Positions 41,049 to 53,600 are shown, counted from the stretch's first letter. The stretch: DNA of 64,000 nt from Apteryx mantelli (GCF_036417845.1 NC_089978.1:161817962-161881961); one strand, 5' to 3'. Translations and numbers: made by a program. Notes: generated by a model from the sequence alone, not told the origin.

Positions 41049-42767
41049 ACTGGTGCGGATGTGAGGTGGTCACTGAAACCCACAATAGGGAGGTCTTTTT
41101 ATTTCAGAGCAGTTGTTGTGGGTTCCTGTCACAATGTTGCTCAAGCAGGAAAAGCATCCCAGACACAGAAAATGACTGGAGAAGCGTTGTGCTGGCAGCA
41201 GTGGCCCTCATCTTTGCAAATTTCAGAACAGCCATGGGGTTGTTGCATGAGACCCTGCACCAGTTTGCTTCTTGGTGTGCCTTGAACCAATCCTCCTCCA
41301 TACCTTTTATTCTCACTTTGCAGCAGACCTCGTTTGTATCTTAAATTTTTGCAGAAATATCCAAGAGAGGAAAGCACACCCTCTTCCCCCAAGAACCTGC
41401 ATCACCTCTCTCTGCCAGGCATGTCTTGCTGCTAGTTCGGCATACCCACACCTCAGATCTCCCTTCCTCGGTGCTGTGGTGTTGCCAGCCCCAGGCCCCC
41501 TGGGGCTCTGTAGTTGTGATGAGCAGCACGGGGTGTAGCTGTCACTTCCGCAGACCACCACAAATTTCTCTTCTTGCAAAGACCCTTGTTCTCGCAAAAC
41601 CCAGCTGGAAGCTCTGTTTGCGCCAGCTTCTGGTGCATATCCACAAGTTGTCTCCTAGCTCAGGGTGTTTGGCTCTCTCTGTCTGCTGCTCCTGCAGATG
41701 TCTGCTCCTCCAGCCCCTTGATGGCTGCACTCAAATCTCTGTGCCAGAATATTTTGACCCTTTGACCCAGTATGGCTTGCAGGCAGCAAATAAGATGAGT
41801 TTTGTGTTGACTTGAGACGACTGGTGAGTGGCTGGTTTGTTGCCACTGAGCAAAAAGAGATCATGGCCCAGGCCTGCACTATGGTTCTAATCAATGTATC
41901 TTTTTCTGTAGGCTGTCAGATGCCAGGAAATGTGGTTTTACATTTTTTCCGTGCACGCCGCCTCCACTGTAATGTGCAGGTGGTACGTGTTGATGTAGTG
42001 GTAACTCAGCTGGACACAGCACCATAGCTGGGACTTCCCCTGGAGGCAGGGTTGGGCTGGTGGGTTTCTGCATGGGATTTCCACTGAAGTCAGCGGGATT
42101 GCTTGGAGGTGGGGCTGTGAGCTGGTTGTACACCAAAGTGCATCAGTTTAACCAAAAGTGTGACTTCAAACCAGTTTAGTTACATTTGCATTCCTGGGGT
42201 GACTGAGGACTCTCCAGGCTTGGAGATTTGCATCAGCTGAGCTAAGTTGTTTCCTTTTACTGGCTTGCTTGAGTTGGTACACACATTACTTGTAACCCTT
42301 GTGACAGGAAGGCATGTGTAGGGTTATGGTCCAGGATGCTAACTTCTGGGTGACTCCTGAGTTCAGGTCCACTGAGCAGTAGGTCAGGCACTACTTTTGC
42401 ATGATACTTAGCAGTGCCTGACGGTACCAATTCCCTTCACTTTTTGGGTAAAGGGTGCCAGTTTTGAGGCAGGTATAGTAACTATGAGCTGACACAAACA
42501 GCTCTGTTCTATAAATGGTACCTTAGCAAATGTCTGTCTAAATACAAGCTGTGTTTTGTTCCTTGGTTCAAAATTTCCATTTTTCTCTCCGAAGTCTACT
42601 GATTTTTAATGATAGGTGTGAGAACCTCACTGTAATACTGTCTCACTGTCAGAAAAATCACTGGTAAGCAGATGCCTGCCATAGTCAGCTATGCCAGCTG
42701 TTGTGCAAATTGACAGCTAAAGATACATGTTTTGCATCTTCCATGGGGAGAATTTCACATTAGTGAA

Positions 42768-42797
42768 TAATTAACATTAATAATAATTAATTAATGT
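42768..42797. promoter_or_regulatory. AT-rich inverted repeat with TAATTA homeodomain sites
   Basis: The arms ACATTAAT (42774-42781) and ATTAATGT (42790-42797) are perfectly complementary, and the stretch holds several TAATTA/ATTAAT cores typical of homeodomain binding. It sits immediately beside a MIR-type relic. Regulatory use is inferred only from motifs. Confidence 0.35.
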
Positions 42798-42810
42798 CAG
42801 ATGGAAATAG

Positions 42811-42995
42811 TCTGTACCTCTATAGCACCTTTATTCCAAGAATCTCAAAATGCATTTAGATGCAGGCTAGGAGCCTGGAATAAATCTTGTTGCAGCTGGG
42901 GAGAAGAGTTTAGTGAGGGGGCTGACTGTTTAACCCTGCAGTCCCCCAATGAAGAATGTGGTAAAGCTGGAAATAGGCTTGAAAACTGTGTTCCT
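42811..42995 (-). mobile_element. MIR-type SINE relic, antisense
   Basis: On the + strand CTCTATAGCACCTTTATTCC AAGAATCTCAAAATGCATTT matches the 3' tail layout of amniote MIR elements (AGCACCTTCC..GGATCTCAAAGCGCTTT). The end of the segment, TGTGGTAAAGCTGGAAATAG, matches the AGTGGCAGAGCTGGGAATAG part of the core. The middle is decayed. Orientation is minus. Confidence 0.65.
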
Positions 42996-43164
42996 CATCA
43001 CCTGTGCAGTAACTTCTGGGTAACACTCCTCCTACCCACACATGCCTGCTTGTTATGTATCTTATTATATATATATTTGTTTTCTAACGGCTCTTACAAG
43101 CATCAGCAGAGATGCACTCATGCTCTGTGCAGCACAAAGCATAAACAGGAGCTGATCACAGGCA

Positions 43165-43480
43165 CGAACAGTTTACAGTCCAAAGCCCGACGCTGCAAAA
43201 CAAGGATGTGGCTGCCCCGGCGTATGCCTGCGAGCAGTTGGTGCTGGCACGGCGCTTGCCGATAGTCGGGCTCGCTCGCTGGATGTTTGCAGAAAGCGGG
43301 TGCGGCAAGGTGAGCCAGAGAGGAGAGGGGGACGGGGCAGAAGGAATTCGCACGAGTTATGGGGGTGGCCTGGGAGGTCAGCAGTGGGACCAGCGGTCGA
43401 GCCTGGCTCAGTCTGCCGCGGTCGGAAGGATCCCAGCCTCCCTCTGCGTGCGGTTCGTCTGGCTGCGCATGCAGGCTTGG
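43165..43480 (+). other. CpG-rich pocket with a strong donor-like site
   Basis: A CpG-dense stretch inside the intron includes GGCACGGCGCTTGCCGATAG and CTCGCTCGCTGG. At 43310 the sequence CAAG|GTGAGC is an excellent 5' splice site on the same strand as ABTB3. A promoter-like pocket followed by a donor is what an alternative first exon would look like. No convincing coding frame precedes the donor: the ATG at 43206 stops after 19 codons. Confidence 0.4.
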
Positions 43481-45240
43481 GAGGTTGTGACCAGCTGCAA
43501 GCTCTTAGCTTGGTGTGAAGTACCTGGAGCAAAGCGGCTCTTTCATGTCTCATTTTATTTAATGAGCCGAGCCCCATGAAGACATGGGTTCGTTTATTGG
43601 ACAGGAGGACTGAACTTCTGAATGTGTTCTCTGTGTTTTTTCTTAGCGCTTGGCTGTGCTTTAGATATTATTTGGAAGGCTGAAAAGCAGGATCATATCT
43701 ATTTATTAACCCTTGCCTGATAAAGATGACTACCAGATATGTTCTCTGGCCTTAACAAAAAGGTATAATTAGTGATAAGATTAGACATGACCCAAGAGGA
43801 AGCATTTTGCTTAGGAAAAAATTCAGTGATGGCATATAATACAGTCTGTCTGAGACCACATCCTCCCTCGAGGCCTCATCTGGAGCTGAGCGGTGACCCT
43901 CTCCAGTGCTTCGGTGCCATGGGAAACCCAGGAAGAATATTAATGATAAAGGGATGCACAAAGCAAGCTTTACCTCAGTAGAACAGTGTGCTGCCAACCT
44001 AAAATCATTCAGCAGAAGTTTCGTTGGCAAAGTTAATAATTTATGGTTCTGGCTGATATCACCATATGCAATAGCAGTGTGTTCAGAAGGCCCAGACCTG
44101 ATTAAATATGCATGGACTCATTGGATGCAATTTCAGCGCAATTAATGTATGAAGGAAGAAAGAGCTCTATCATTTATAGCATTGTACCAAAAGGGTCTAG
44201 TAATTCTTGCACTATAACATTTTACAGGATAGTAATTATTCCACATCATCTGTATTTGAGTACACTGTTTTAAAGGGTGGCTTCCTGCAGTGCTTTCTGC
44301 TCTATGGGAAGACTTGTATTCTGCATGTCACTAGACAGAGATTGCAGGGAAATACTAAGCCAGTGCAGGACTAGAAGGAACTTGTTGCAGTAAATTTTCT
44401 AGCCTCATGTGTGTTGAATTTGTATGTGCTAGAAGTGATGAGTGTGGTATGAAGGAAAGGTTAGACCAGAGAAACTCATCAATCTGATTTTTTTTTTTTC
44501 TTTTTTGCTGTATAAACTTACATATCTTGCTCATCACTGGAATTTCTGAACACTGGGTGGGGAAGTTTAAATATTTGTAGAAGTGCTTTGAACAATAACA
44601 GGAAAAAATGGTACTTGGCTATTCCACAGTCAGTACTGTCAGTATCTGCATCTTGGCAAAATGCCAATTGCTAGAGCTGCTTTCATTCCTTACGCCACAT
44701 CACCCGCATCGATGTTTCATCCCCAACTTGGCCAGCTCACATGGAGACAGGTCTGACCAGTTTGTGCTAGCTGGGAATCTGGCTTATTCGGTTTAGTGAC
44801 CAAGCAAGATGCTCACTCTTCTTTGCAGCTTCCCTCTTTCTTGTATCTCTCTTTTGTCTCCATATTTTCCCTCTTTGTCTGCACTTGGTTGCTTTTCTTT
44901 CCTGCTAGCTGTATGCTCCTTTTCAGTCTGCTGCCTGCTTGTGAGTCCACGTTTTTTGAAACTACTTCAGTTCACTGAGTTTGTTGCACATGTGCATGTA
45001 CGTTTTTGTTTTCCTTGAGTGTAAAGACATGTAGTTTTACCAGCTTCTCACCAAACGGTGATTTAATTATGAGAAGGCATCAGAATGTTGGAATAACTTC
45101 AGATGTTGTTTCCTTGGTGTAGTTTGGTGGAAAGGAGCACGGAGGGAGGAATGGGCTGTGGACTGCTGCTGGGTTTATAGCATTTCACACTTAGCCTTGA
45201 AGCTCACCTATGCCAAAAGCATCGCGGTATTGTAGTGTAC
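43481..45240. other. Intron 1 segment, unique non-coding
   Basis: No repeat family or coding homology was recognised. 43980-44260 is free of recognisable repeats and AT-rich with ATGCAA, TTAATA and TGCAT elements, and could be conserved non-coding sequence. A T-rich tract lies at 44488-44504. Confidence 0.4.
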
Positions 45241-45365
45241 ATAGTCATAGAAAGATTTAGGTTGGAACAGACTCCTGGAGATGATCTAGTCAACACCCAA
45301 CTTGAGGCAAGGCTAACTTCAAATTTAGGTCGCTTTGCTCAAGGCCTGTGCAGTCGAGGGTGTTA
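45241..45365 (-). mobile_element. CR1 LINE 3'-end relic, antisense
   Basis: The + strand reads TCATAGAAAGATTTAGGTTG GAACAGACTCCTGGAGATGA TCTAGTCAACACCCAACTTG. This is the reverse complement of the CR1 3' end, whose hallmark is GGTTGGA..GACCT..GGAGATCATCTAGTCCAACCC next to CATAGAAT units. Downstream, TTTGCTCAAGGCCTGTGCAG TCGAGGGTGTT continues the same alignment. Only the 3' terminal region is present, as usual for 5'-truncated CR1 copies. Confidence 0.9.
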
Positions 45366-46737
45366 AAGAGAAATAACAAGAAAAAGAACCTCTGTTTGTG
45401 CTCAGCATGTAAATGTATAATTTACTTATGGCCAATCCAAGTGGATTGTTCTGTCTGTAGAAAGAGCTTTCATGTTCTTGCTTTTGTTAAAATCCTGAAG
45501 ATGTGCAACCTATATTTACTGGTATGAGTTCATAAAGGCATCTGCTTAGGTGATTTTGATCTCCGTGGGTTATGATGTCTGTCCAGTGGAGGCAAGGTTT
45601 CCTATTACTTTCCTGTGCGACTGCAGGAGGGCGAATGGGGTGTGTTCTTGAGCTCATGCCTGAGATTCAGGAATTCTCATTCATGGGACTTGGAAAGGAG
45701 CCTAAGGGAATGCCAACAGCCTAGTGGGAACGGGGCATGTAGGACTGCGCTGATGTTTAATTTCACTGAAGTGCCTGTGGCCACTCTTGACCGTTGGTTG
45801 GCTCCAGAAGCTTGCTGCCTAGCCCTTTGCTTGCCCATTCCCAGTTGCCCTTCAGAAACCTTTGGAGGTCATTAGTGTCACCCACTGCCTGGGTACAGGG
45901 ACTTGGGAATTTAGGGCAACCAAATGCAGCCTGTAATGCCTTTCCATCCCCTTGAATATTCAAGCCTCCAGCTCCGTACCTGGGCTTCCCTGTCAGCGGT
46001 TTGAGAATAACCCAGGTGTCTGCTTCTTAGAAGTGTTGGCAGGATTAATGGGCGACCGTTTGGGAAGCGCTTTGAAGATGAACTTGGAGAGCTGTTTTTG
46101 TTGCAGGGTGGCAGCTGGGATTTGCTCTGTGCGGGGCAGGGAGGAAGGCTTGAACCATCTCTGGCAGAAACTGCAGAGTCCCGACAATATTTGCAGCGTA
46201 TACAGAATAGTCAGTGCCACTCGAAATAAGTATTTGTCCCTTTTTTGACACCTATTAACACCATTGCAGGTACAGACACGAATGCAACTCAAAAGCTAAT
46301 ACATCTTTCAAGGTGGACTTTCTGCTTTTCAAGGCATGTGGTAAGGTTTTCAGTGAGGTTAAAGGCACTGCTGACAGGAGCAGGTTTCCAGGGGGAGGCT
46401 AATTTTGTTTAAATTATAGTCCATGAGATAGAGCTCCTCATGTGAAATCACACAGCCGAAGTCTTCTGACAGCAGTCACTTCTCTGCCTGTCATGGTACT
46501 TTGCTGATTTATAAGCCCTGGGAATGTATTCAAAGGTAAATGTACTGCACAGGGGAACAGCTATTACGTCTTGTTTGTGGAGCCAGGGAGAAAATAATGC
46601 CTGTGTGGTAGTGCTGGAATTTAACATACAGTTTCTAAGTGAGGGTCATGCATGCAAAATCCCAAGTCAGCTCCATGTTGACTGCATGTTGGAGAAAGGT
46701 TTTCATTTTCATTTCGCTGTGGGCACGGTGGTATTGA
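45366..46737. other. Intron 1 segment, unique non-coding
   Basis: No exon, repeat family or RNA gene was recognised. Open frames are short and overlap on both strands without domain-like content. Confidence 0.4.
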
Positions 46738-46930
46738 CCTTTATAAAGCCCTTGGTGCTTTTCATCGTTGAAACTTAGATGTTGCTCTCACCTGCAAAAC
46801 AGCCTTTTGAAATAGGGAACTCTTCTCATAATTTGCTTTATAGATGCAGAACTTGGACACTAAGCAGTCCCTCAGATGTCACATAGGAAATCTGCAGTTA
46901 GGCAGCACTTGGAGCCGGCTCTCACAGGTG
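46738..46930 (-). mobile_element. MIR-type SINE relic, antisense
   Basis: On the + strand the landmarks appear in the expected order. They are CTTTATAAAGCCCTTGGTGC, then CTTTTGAAATAGGGAACTCT, then TGCTTTATAGATGCAGAACT, then CAGATGTCACATAGGAAATC and GCAGTTAGGCAGCACTTGGA. They parallel the MIR antisense layout (AAAGCGCTTTAC, TGTGAGGTAGGGAAGTA, CATTTTACAGATGGGGAACT, GTCACACAGGAAGTC, GGCAGAGC..TTGAACC). Confidence 0.75.
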
Positions 46931-49900
46931 GCCGTCTATGTGGCCCATCTTCATTTTCCCTTTTGTCCCAGTTCTTCACTAGGAGGACAGATGACTGCAG
47001 GTTTACTTTCTTCTGGGTGGTAGCTTGAGTCTATCCTGTTTGGTTGTTGCTTTCAAGATACGATGATAGAGTTGCAAACACTGGCTTATGATATGGTGAG
47101 AACAGATCAAAGGAAAAATTTAGAGCACAGAGAGGAGCGATGAGAAGGCAAGCCAAAGGAAGGAGAAAGGAAGAGGAAATTATGGTTGAAGATTCAATGT
47201 CTTCTTGCTCACATATGTCAAGAATGTTTGATATAAATCCATGTGGAAGGACACTAGCTGCCACTACATGGTAGCTCTGGTAAGGTATGTCTGAAGCAAG
47301 AAGATAGAAGCAAAACCATAGTCTGGTGAGGGGAAAATAAGGGGAGAGTAAGGGGATCTGTCAGAAGGACAAAAAGAATGAGGCATCTGAAAAGTTTGTG
47401 CTAGACATTTTTAGCACATGAGAAATTTTCATTTAAGTATTTAAAAATTCTTATTTGTAATAATCAGTATTTGTTACCTTTAAAAAAAATCAAATTTGGT
47501 CTATATTTGGTCTGTGTTTTCTACTTCACATGTATTTTTTCTGTTCTTGTTCAGAAAAAAAAATTAAAACCATACATTATAAAAATCAGCTTGAATCAGC
47601 TTTAGGGCTGTCTGTCAATTCTTTATTTTTCATTTTCCCATAAGAAGGGATTTCCCATACTTTATTTTTCCATGCCACTAATTCTGGAGGATCTGTTCTC
47701 TTCCAAAAATTAGCTATTGCACATCTGGCTGTCAGTAGCACTTGTTATTGTTGGGTTCTTCCCTAACACAGGAACTTCCTTGGGCTGTAACCTAATAAAA
47801 TCAGCGTGAGTTTTGTGCATAAAGCTACTTTACTGATCTTGAATCTTTTATTTGTTGTTCTTTCTCTAAAAGAGTACTTCAGGATATTCTTACCATGTTT
47901 TAAGAAAGATCCTTCATCAAAGGAGAGATTGTATTTTCTTAAATAATGAACTTTTCATGGGTGTTGAATGGATGGAGAATTAAAAAAAAAAAAATCCTGC
48001 TGATGGATGGAGAATCTAGGACAATCCTGTATAAAATTCCTTATTTTTCCTCCTGCAGTAGTTTGCTTTCTTTTATGTATAAATTGTGAGAGTTTTTGAA
48101 ATACATTGCCCAAAGGGTGGGCAAGGAATTAGCCAATGTGACATTTCCATATTACTACTAAATGCTTTGCAAAGTTGAACAGTATCTCTCTTCCCCACAA
48201 TTATGTGTACATGGTAGGTAATGACAAAATTCTCTGGTTAAAAATGACCTGAGAATTTTCCAGAACATTATTATAAAAATTAATTATTACAGGCCAGTTA
48301 TCCTTCAGAGGAGGCATTTAATAACAGAATGAAGTATGTGTGTGGGGAATAGATTATTACCCTTAAGGCAAAGATGCGCTCATATTAAGCTTTGCATAAA
48401 CAGAAATAGATATATAATCGAGCAGACCTTTTATGGTGAAGATCTACATGTTCAGCAGCTCTAAAAGAGAAATTCTGTTTTGTATCTTCCCTCAGTCTCC
48501 AACAAAGTATGCAAATCACTTTCTCACTTGAATTTTAAGTAAAGGAGTTTCAACATTATTAATCTGATTACTCAAAACAACTTTTCTCAAAAAAAATGGG
48601 ATAAACCAAGGAGCTAATAGTTAAATACTTGCCTTTATGGCAAAGTTAAACAAAATTAAAGCACAATTTTTCAATGGAAAGCATTGGTTAGATGGGTCCA
48701 GGGGAACAGTTTATTTAGTGGTGTAACTTTTAATATAGTGGTATTTGAAAAGAATGGAGTAGGAAGGATTTAAATAGTCTTTTTATTTCTAGTGAATCAG
48801 CTGCTAACTTTAATATAAACAGGAAAATACCAGTTCTTCATCCACTGAGAGCAGGCTGATATTGTCATGTAACTAAAAGGGGGTTATTGTGGATTGCAAA
48901 TAAGAATGTTAGGTTCGCAAGAGATTTGCTGTTAGCTTTGTTTCCTCCCAAGCCAGAGGTGTTTTTGATTAACTGGTTATTCCTGGCCTCTTGAGGGAGA
49001 GTTTAGAAATTCAGAATGAGAAGAAATAAGCAGATGAATGGAAGAGTTTGAGATCGTTCTGGTTCAAATCAGCGCAGGCGGTGCTGGGGGCAGAACCAGT
49101 GTGCCATAAAATGTGATCTCCAAGTCTGTCTTTGATTGTGGATTTTAATCCTGTCTTCTTTTTTGGCAAAGGAAGGCAATATTGAGAGCATGCTGCTGTT
49201 AACACATATAGCCTACAGATTTTTTTTCTTTTTTTGTAGTGCTACACAGTGATGATGATTGGTGTTGAGCTTTATATTAGGTTTGGATATTAATCAGGTG
49301 ACAAGTCTAGAAGTGGCCTTGAAATAGGCCCAGGCTGCAGAGTCCAGATCTAAATTTCCAAAGTTTAAGGGGAGTTTTCATATGTGTCTCTGGTTTTGAT
49401 GTACCTTTAATCCAGATGCTGATACTTTGGTGCACCTTGAATAGCAACACTATTCTTCTGTGATTTTATTGCTACTGTTACAGTGATTGTTTCCCTGCTC
49501 CCTTTAAAGTCTCGGCTACTGCAGTGGAATTTCAGAAAAACTGCTGCTTTCATTTAATCTTTCTCCTTCCCTCAAAATCCTCCCCCACCACACACATGTC
49601 AGTCTTTACATGCTGTGGCTGGAGAAAAAAGCCTGAAAATATGAAGCATGTGTACTCCAGGGGCTCAGAAACCTGACAGCAAATAAGAAGAATTATGATT
49701 TGAAAATATATACATTTGGCTTTTTAAGCCAGTCTCACATTAGGGGGGAAGAGGGCAGCCGACAGATGAATTTTAAACATTTGTGGCTGACTGATCTGAG
49801 CACCTTGCTCCACATATTGGTTATTCATGTCAAAGGAACTCTGTCTAGACGGGCAAAGTACACCAAGTTTGGAATGGTGTTAGATAACTTATTAAACATG

Positions 49901-50860
49901 AACTTGTATTTTGCTCTGAATACAGCTGAAACTTTTTAAAAATAATTAGCTCTAGGATCCCAATACTGTTGCCACAGTTGCCCCTAAAACATAAACATTG
50001 TCCAAGGATTAAATTAAAAGGACGTACTGGAATATCATCTAGCTTATGCTAGCGGGTCCTCCAGGTCAAGGAGAAAGTATATTAAAGGAAATACCAATGC
50101 TTTTCTACTTGAGCTGTGATTGCTGAGTGGATTTTAGGTTGGTCTTAGCCTGCAGGGGTCATTGAGACCTTGCTGACTTCAGTGAGTTCAGGACTAGAGC
50201 TGTGCAGAAGTTGTCTTTCACCACGTCACCTAAGACATGAGTGCCCATTAGCCGCCTGGTATATTAGTGATAAATTCATGCCTGTGGAGATAGCTGACAG
50301 AAGGATTAATGTGCCATTTAAACTCTATTTGAAATGTCAAAATAGAGCTTGATGTTGGTGTATATGGGTGCATTTGTCATAGACTACCTTTTCTTCTGAA
50401 TCTTTATTTAGTAAGAAGCAGCAGTACCTAGTAATCAAAGACTGAAATCCATGTATTATCTGAAGACTAACAACCTGCTATACAAACCAATTTCTTGAGT
50501 CTGCAAATACGAGAATCTTACAGGACACTAGGATACCATATAGCACTATTAAGTGCTTTTACCTGAGGCTTGTCTTTACTTAAAACAAACAAGACTGTTG
50601 GTGGTAAAAATGACAGAGACAAGACTGAAAAAGGAGATAAGTGTTTTCTATCTGACATGAACATTAAAAATGTATAAAGAAAGTTTTGGAAAAAAATGTG
50701 TGTTTCAGGCAATAAAGGTCCTCTAGAAATTTGTAGTTTAACTGCAGTGTTCATTTAAGGGAGAGATTCAAAGAGCAGCAATTTGGAAAATGTACCCTAA
50801 TAAAACCCTTGGAGCTTTTTTGGACTGCAGTTCCTTTAGCCATCTTGCTTATTCACGGCA
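46931..50860. other. Intron 1 segment, AT-rich non-coding
   Basis: AT-rich sequence with no exon. It contains the 47970 duplication, T-rich tracts near 49219-49238, and a weak palindrome-type match (CTGACTTCAGTGAG near 50175). Otherwise nothing was recognised. Confidence 0.5.
47970..48029. repeat. Short tandem duplication with an expanded A tract
   Basis: GGATGGAGAAT occurs at 47970-47980 and 48005-48015, and ATCCTG follows each at 47994 and 48024. The intervening segment is a 12-base A run in the first copy but mixed sequence in the second, so one copy has been rewritten by A-tract expansion. Confidence 0.65.
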
Positions 50861-50947
50861 AACATTGGCACTTTCCACCCGCGAGTTCAAGCGGGGCTGT
50901 GAAGTGGTGCTAGCGTTCTGGGCACAACGGGAGCTTCCCGACTGCAG

Positions 50948-50955
50948 TGACGTCA
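50948..50955. promoter_or_regulatory. Consensus cAMP-response element TGACGTCA
   Basis: A perfect 8-bp CRE palindrome lies in a small CpG-containing patch (50875-50990). It is flanked by two copies of CTGCAGTG, at 50943-50950 and 50964-50971. CREB/ATF factors bind this motif and it is methylation-sensitive. Function in this intron is inferred only. Confidence 0.45.
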
Positions 50956-51774
50956 CCCCGTGTCTGCAGTGCCCAGGTCAGGCTGTTCTTCACTTTATGT
51001 CTAAGTGTAATTTCGTAATGGCATTGCAACACCAACGGCCCTGAATTCCAGTGCTTTCGAGCTCTACTGGAAGCACACGAGGACTAGCTAGCAGATTTGC
51101 CACTTCTTGGGATTTATTGCTTGAATGCAGATAAAATGGTGTTAGGTTGGGGGAACAGTCAGCTTCATTTAAGCATGTGAATGCAGCTTTTTGGTTAAGA
51201 CTGTATGTAATATCCATTGGTATGGTCTCATTTGGGTGGACAGAGAGGTCTCAGAGGGCCGTTATTTCCCTCTGACACAGGGTTGGGCTCCCTGCTACCT
51301 GGGGTTTGTGGTTTTGCATAGTGCTGAGGTACTCAGGAGTGGGTCTGTGTGATACTTGTATACAGCATCCATGAAGTCACTCCAAGAGAATGTGATCTTT
51401 AGCGTGATACTATGTGGTGGTTTCCTTTTTGGAAGTAAGTATTATCCATAGTCTGTATTGTCATTCTGGAGTATACTGGAGCTTCTTAATAGGCGTGGAG
51501 TTTTCTCTTTGTTTCATAGTTCCAGGGAAAAAATACTGGGTTTGCCCTTGCTGTCTTTCTGGAAGACTCTCTGCTTCCTATCACACTGTGACATTCTTTT
51601 TTTAGAGTGTTATCAACACTAGTGTTGGGGTCACTTTGAATTCAGACTTTGGATGTGTTGCTTCTTTCTGGACCCATGCGGAATTTGAACTGTGTAGATT
51701 TGTCCAGGTTCCTGACACTTCTGGACATGTCCTGATGCTTGGAAATGTCTCTTGTGCGTGTTCAGACCGTGTCC

Positions 51775-51806
51775 AAATGCATGCAGAGAAGTTTAAAATG
51801 CATGCA
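51775..51806. repeat. Duplicated AAATGCATGCA, 21 bp apart
   Basis: AAATGCATGCA occurs at 51775-51785 and 51796-51806, spaced by two helical turns, followed by further alternating TGCATG. It is either low-complexity RY sequence or a pair of octamer-like sites. Confidence 0.5.
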
Positions 51807-52860
51807 TATGCTGTACAGTGCATGTGTACAGTAGATCCAGAGTTTCCCAGGAACACTAGCTTTGCTGTGCTTGTACTATGCAGTGTGCCCTTGTGTGTGT
51901 CTGGCTGGAGATGCCAGCCAGCCAGGAGCATGGCAAGTCCTTGCTGTGGACATTTCTATTGCTAAAAATGGCTGCTTCTGCTGGTGAGGATGGGTTTGCA
52001 AGCATCTCTTGGACAGAGATAGAGGTGGTTTTTGCACACTCTGCATTGACACGTCTGTAAAGATAAAACTTCCTAGAGTAGATATGGCCATAGATGCACC
52101 ATTCTGTCACAACAGTAGGTTGGCTTGGAAAAACTTCAGCTTATTTTTGCCTTGTGATCTGAATTATTTTATCCTAGAACTGATTTTGGTTTAATTTTCC
52201 CTGCAGTTAGGAACTCTGGTTATAGGCCAGGACTCTGTGCTACAAATAAAGACCAAAGGGATGGATTTTCCCCTAAAAACTTACATATTTCATTTTTTTC
52301 TTCTGTTGCTTGCTGAGTTGTGCAGTGGCTTGCTGACTTGTTCCCACTGAGTTCGGTGACGGTTAAGAAGGTGCTTGGACTTCAAACTGTGCAGAAAATC
52401 TTCATTGAATAGGAGTGGACTTAAATCCTTGCAAAACCGAATTATCTCAGGGTTATGTGGGCAGCCCTGGAAGAGGCCTAGATGCTACCAAATTTGTTTT
52501 ATGAATTAATAAGATGCTCAGCAATTTTGTTTAAAATAGTCTGATATGGAGTGAATGGAAAAATGGCTCAAAGCTAGTGGAAAAAGAATGAGCAAAGATG
52601 CATATAGTATGATTCAGGCAGGCAGGAATATTTAAATATACAAACAGAGTATTTAAAAGCATATTAAATAGAAAGTCAGCAGCCCAGAGAAGAGGCTGGG
52701 GCTTGTAATGAATCACCTGAACATTTTCCTGGTGGAATCCTGCAAGAACGCACGTGCTCTACTGCCATCTGAACCCACAACTCGAACTACGGAAAGTCAG
52801 CTTCAAATTACAGGCCGTTTTTTTTAAGAAGTGATCCTTGATTTTGGATACTTCACCTGG

Positions 52861-52880
52861 AAAAAAAAAAAAAAAAAAAA
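52861..52880. repeat. Poly(A) tract of 20
   Basis: Uninterrupted A20. If it were a retroposon tail the body would lie to the left on the + strand, but 52740-52860 matches nothing recognised. Confidence 0.8.
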
Positions 52881-53600
52881 GGACTGCAAAGAGGTGATGT
52901 GTACTGCTTTCTGAAAGCCAAGTCTCCTTAAGTTGCCTCTGAATTGGCATCCAAATTCACTAGTCATTAGTGAATACTTTGGCTGCCAGTAGCAGGAATG
53001 TCAGGTGCAAAACAGGGTAATTTATTATGCTGTGCTAGCTTCACTGCTTTTGGCTACTATTGTTAATCTACAACTGATACATTAGAAAGAGGAGGAGGTC
53101 AACAAAAATAATAGAAAAGGTTGGGGAACAGAAGGCTTGTAATAGAAAAGGCTGAGGATGAGCCATGTGCAGAAAGAAAGGCAACTGAGGAGAGGCATAA
53201 TTATCTAAAAAAACATAAAGAACAGTTTTAAAGTGGGCAGAGATCAATTATTTGCAGTCAGTTAGGATATAAATAGTGATGAATTTAGACTGCAGCAGGG
53301 AAAATGTAAGAGAAATTAATGGAAAAAAGATGAAGACCATTTCAGGAAGTGCCAGAGGACCTTCACTGTCTATGCTGCAGGCTTTGGGAGGCAAGGGCTG
53401 TCTTTTGCTCGGTGACGATGCACAGCAGGTCTGTGCCCCAGGCAGGTGGCTCTGTGGCCAGCCTAAAAGAAAAGAAGAAAAACCCCATGCCAGTAATATC
53501 CCGAACTTCACTAGGCACCCTTCTGCCTGGAGGGACTAAAAATAGTAAAGGAATGGATCCTGTGGGAGGGCAGCGTGAGCTATTAGAAATTATTTTAAGC

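Larger units (their letters stand above)
29666..42760. other. Intron 1 segment, mostly unique non-coding
   Basis: Apart from the CpG pocket at 31260-31620, homopolymer tracts at 32374 and 32592, a palindromic relic at 33052 and a CAG-type repeat at 41031, no repeat family or exon was recognised. Additional short A-rich runs lie near 34350, 36148 and 40301. A weak CCACTGAAGTCAGCGGG match to the palindrome core lies near 42080. Confidence 0.5.
51000..53600. other. Intron 1 segment, unique non-coding
   Basis: No exon or named repeat was recognised apart from the RY repeat at 51775 and the A20 tract at 52861. A faint palindrome-type match (TCCCACTGAGTTCGGTGACG) lies near 52342. Confidence 0.4.
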
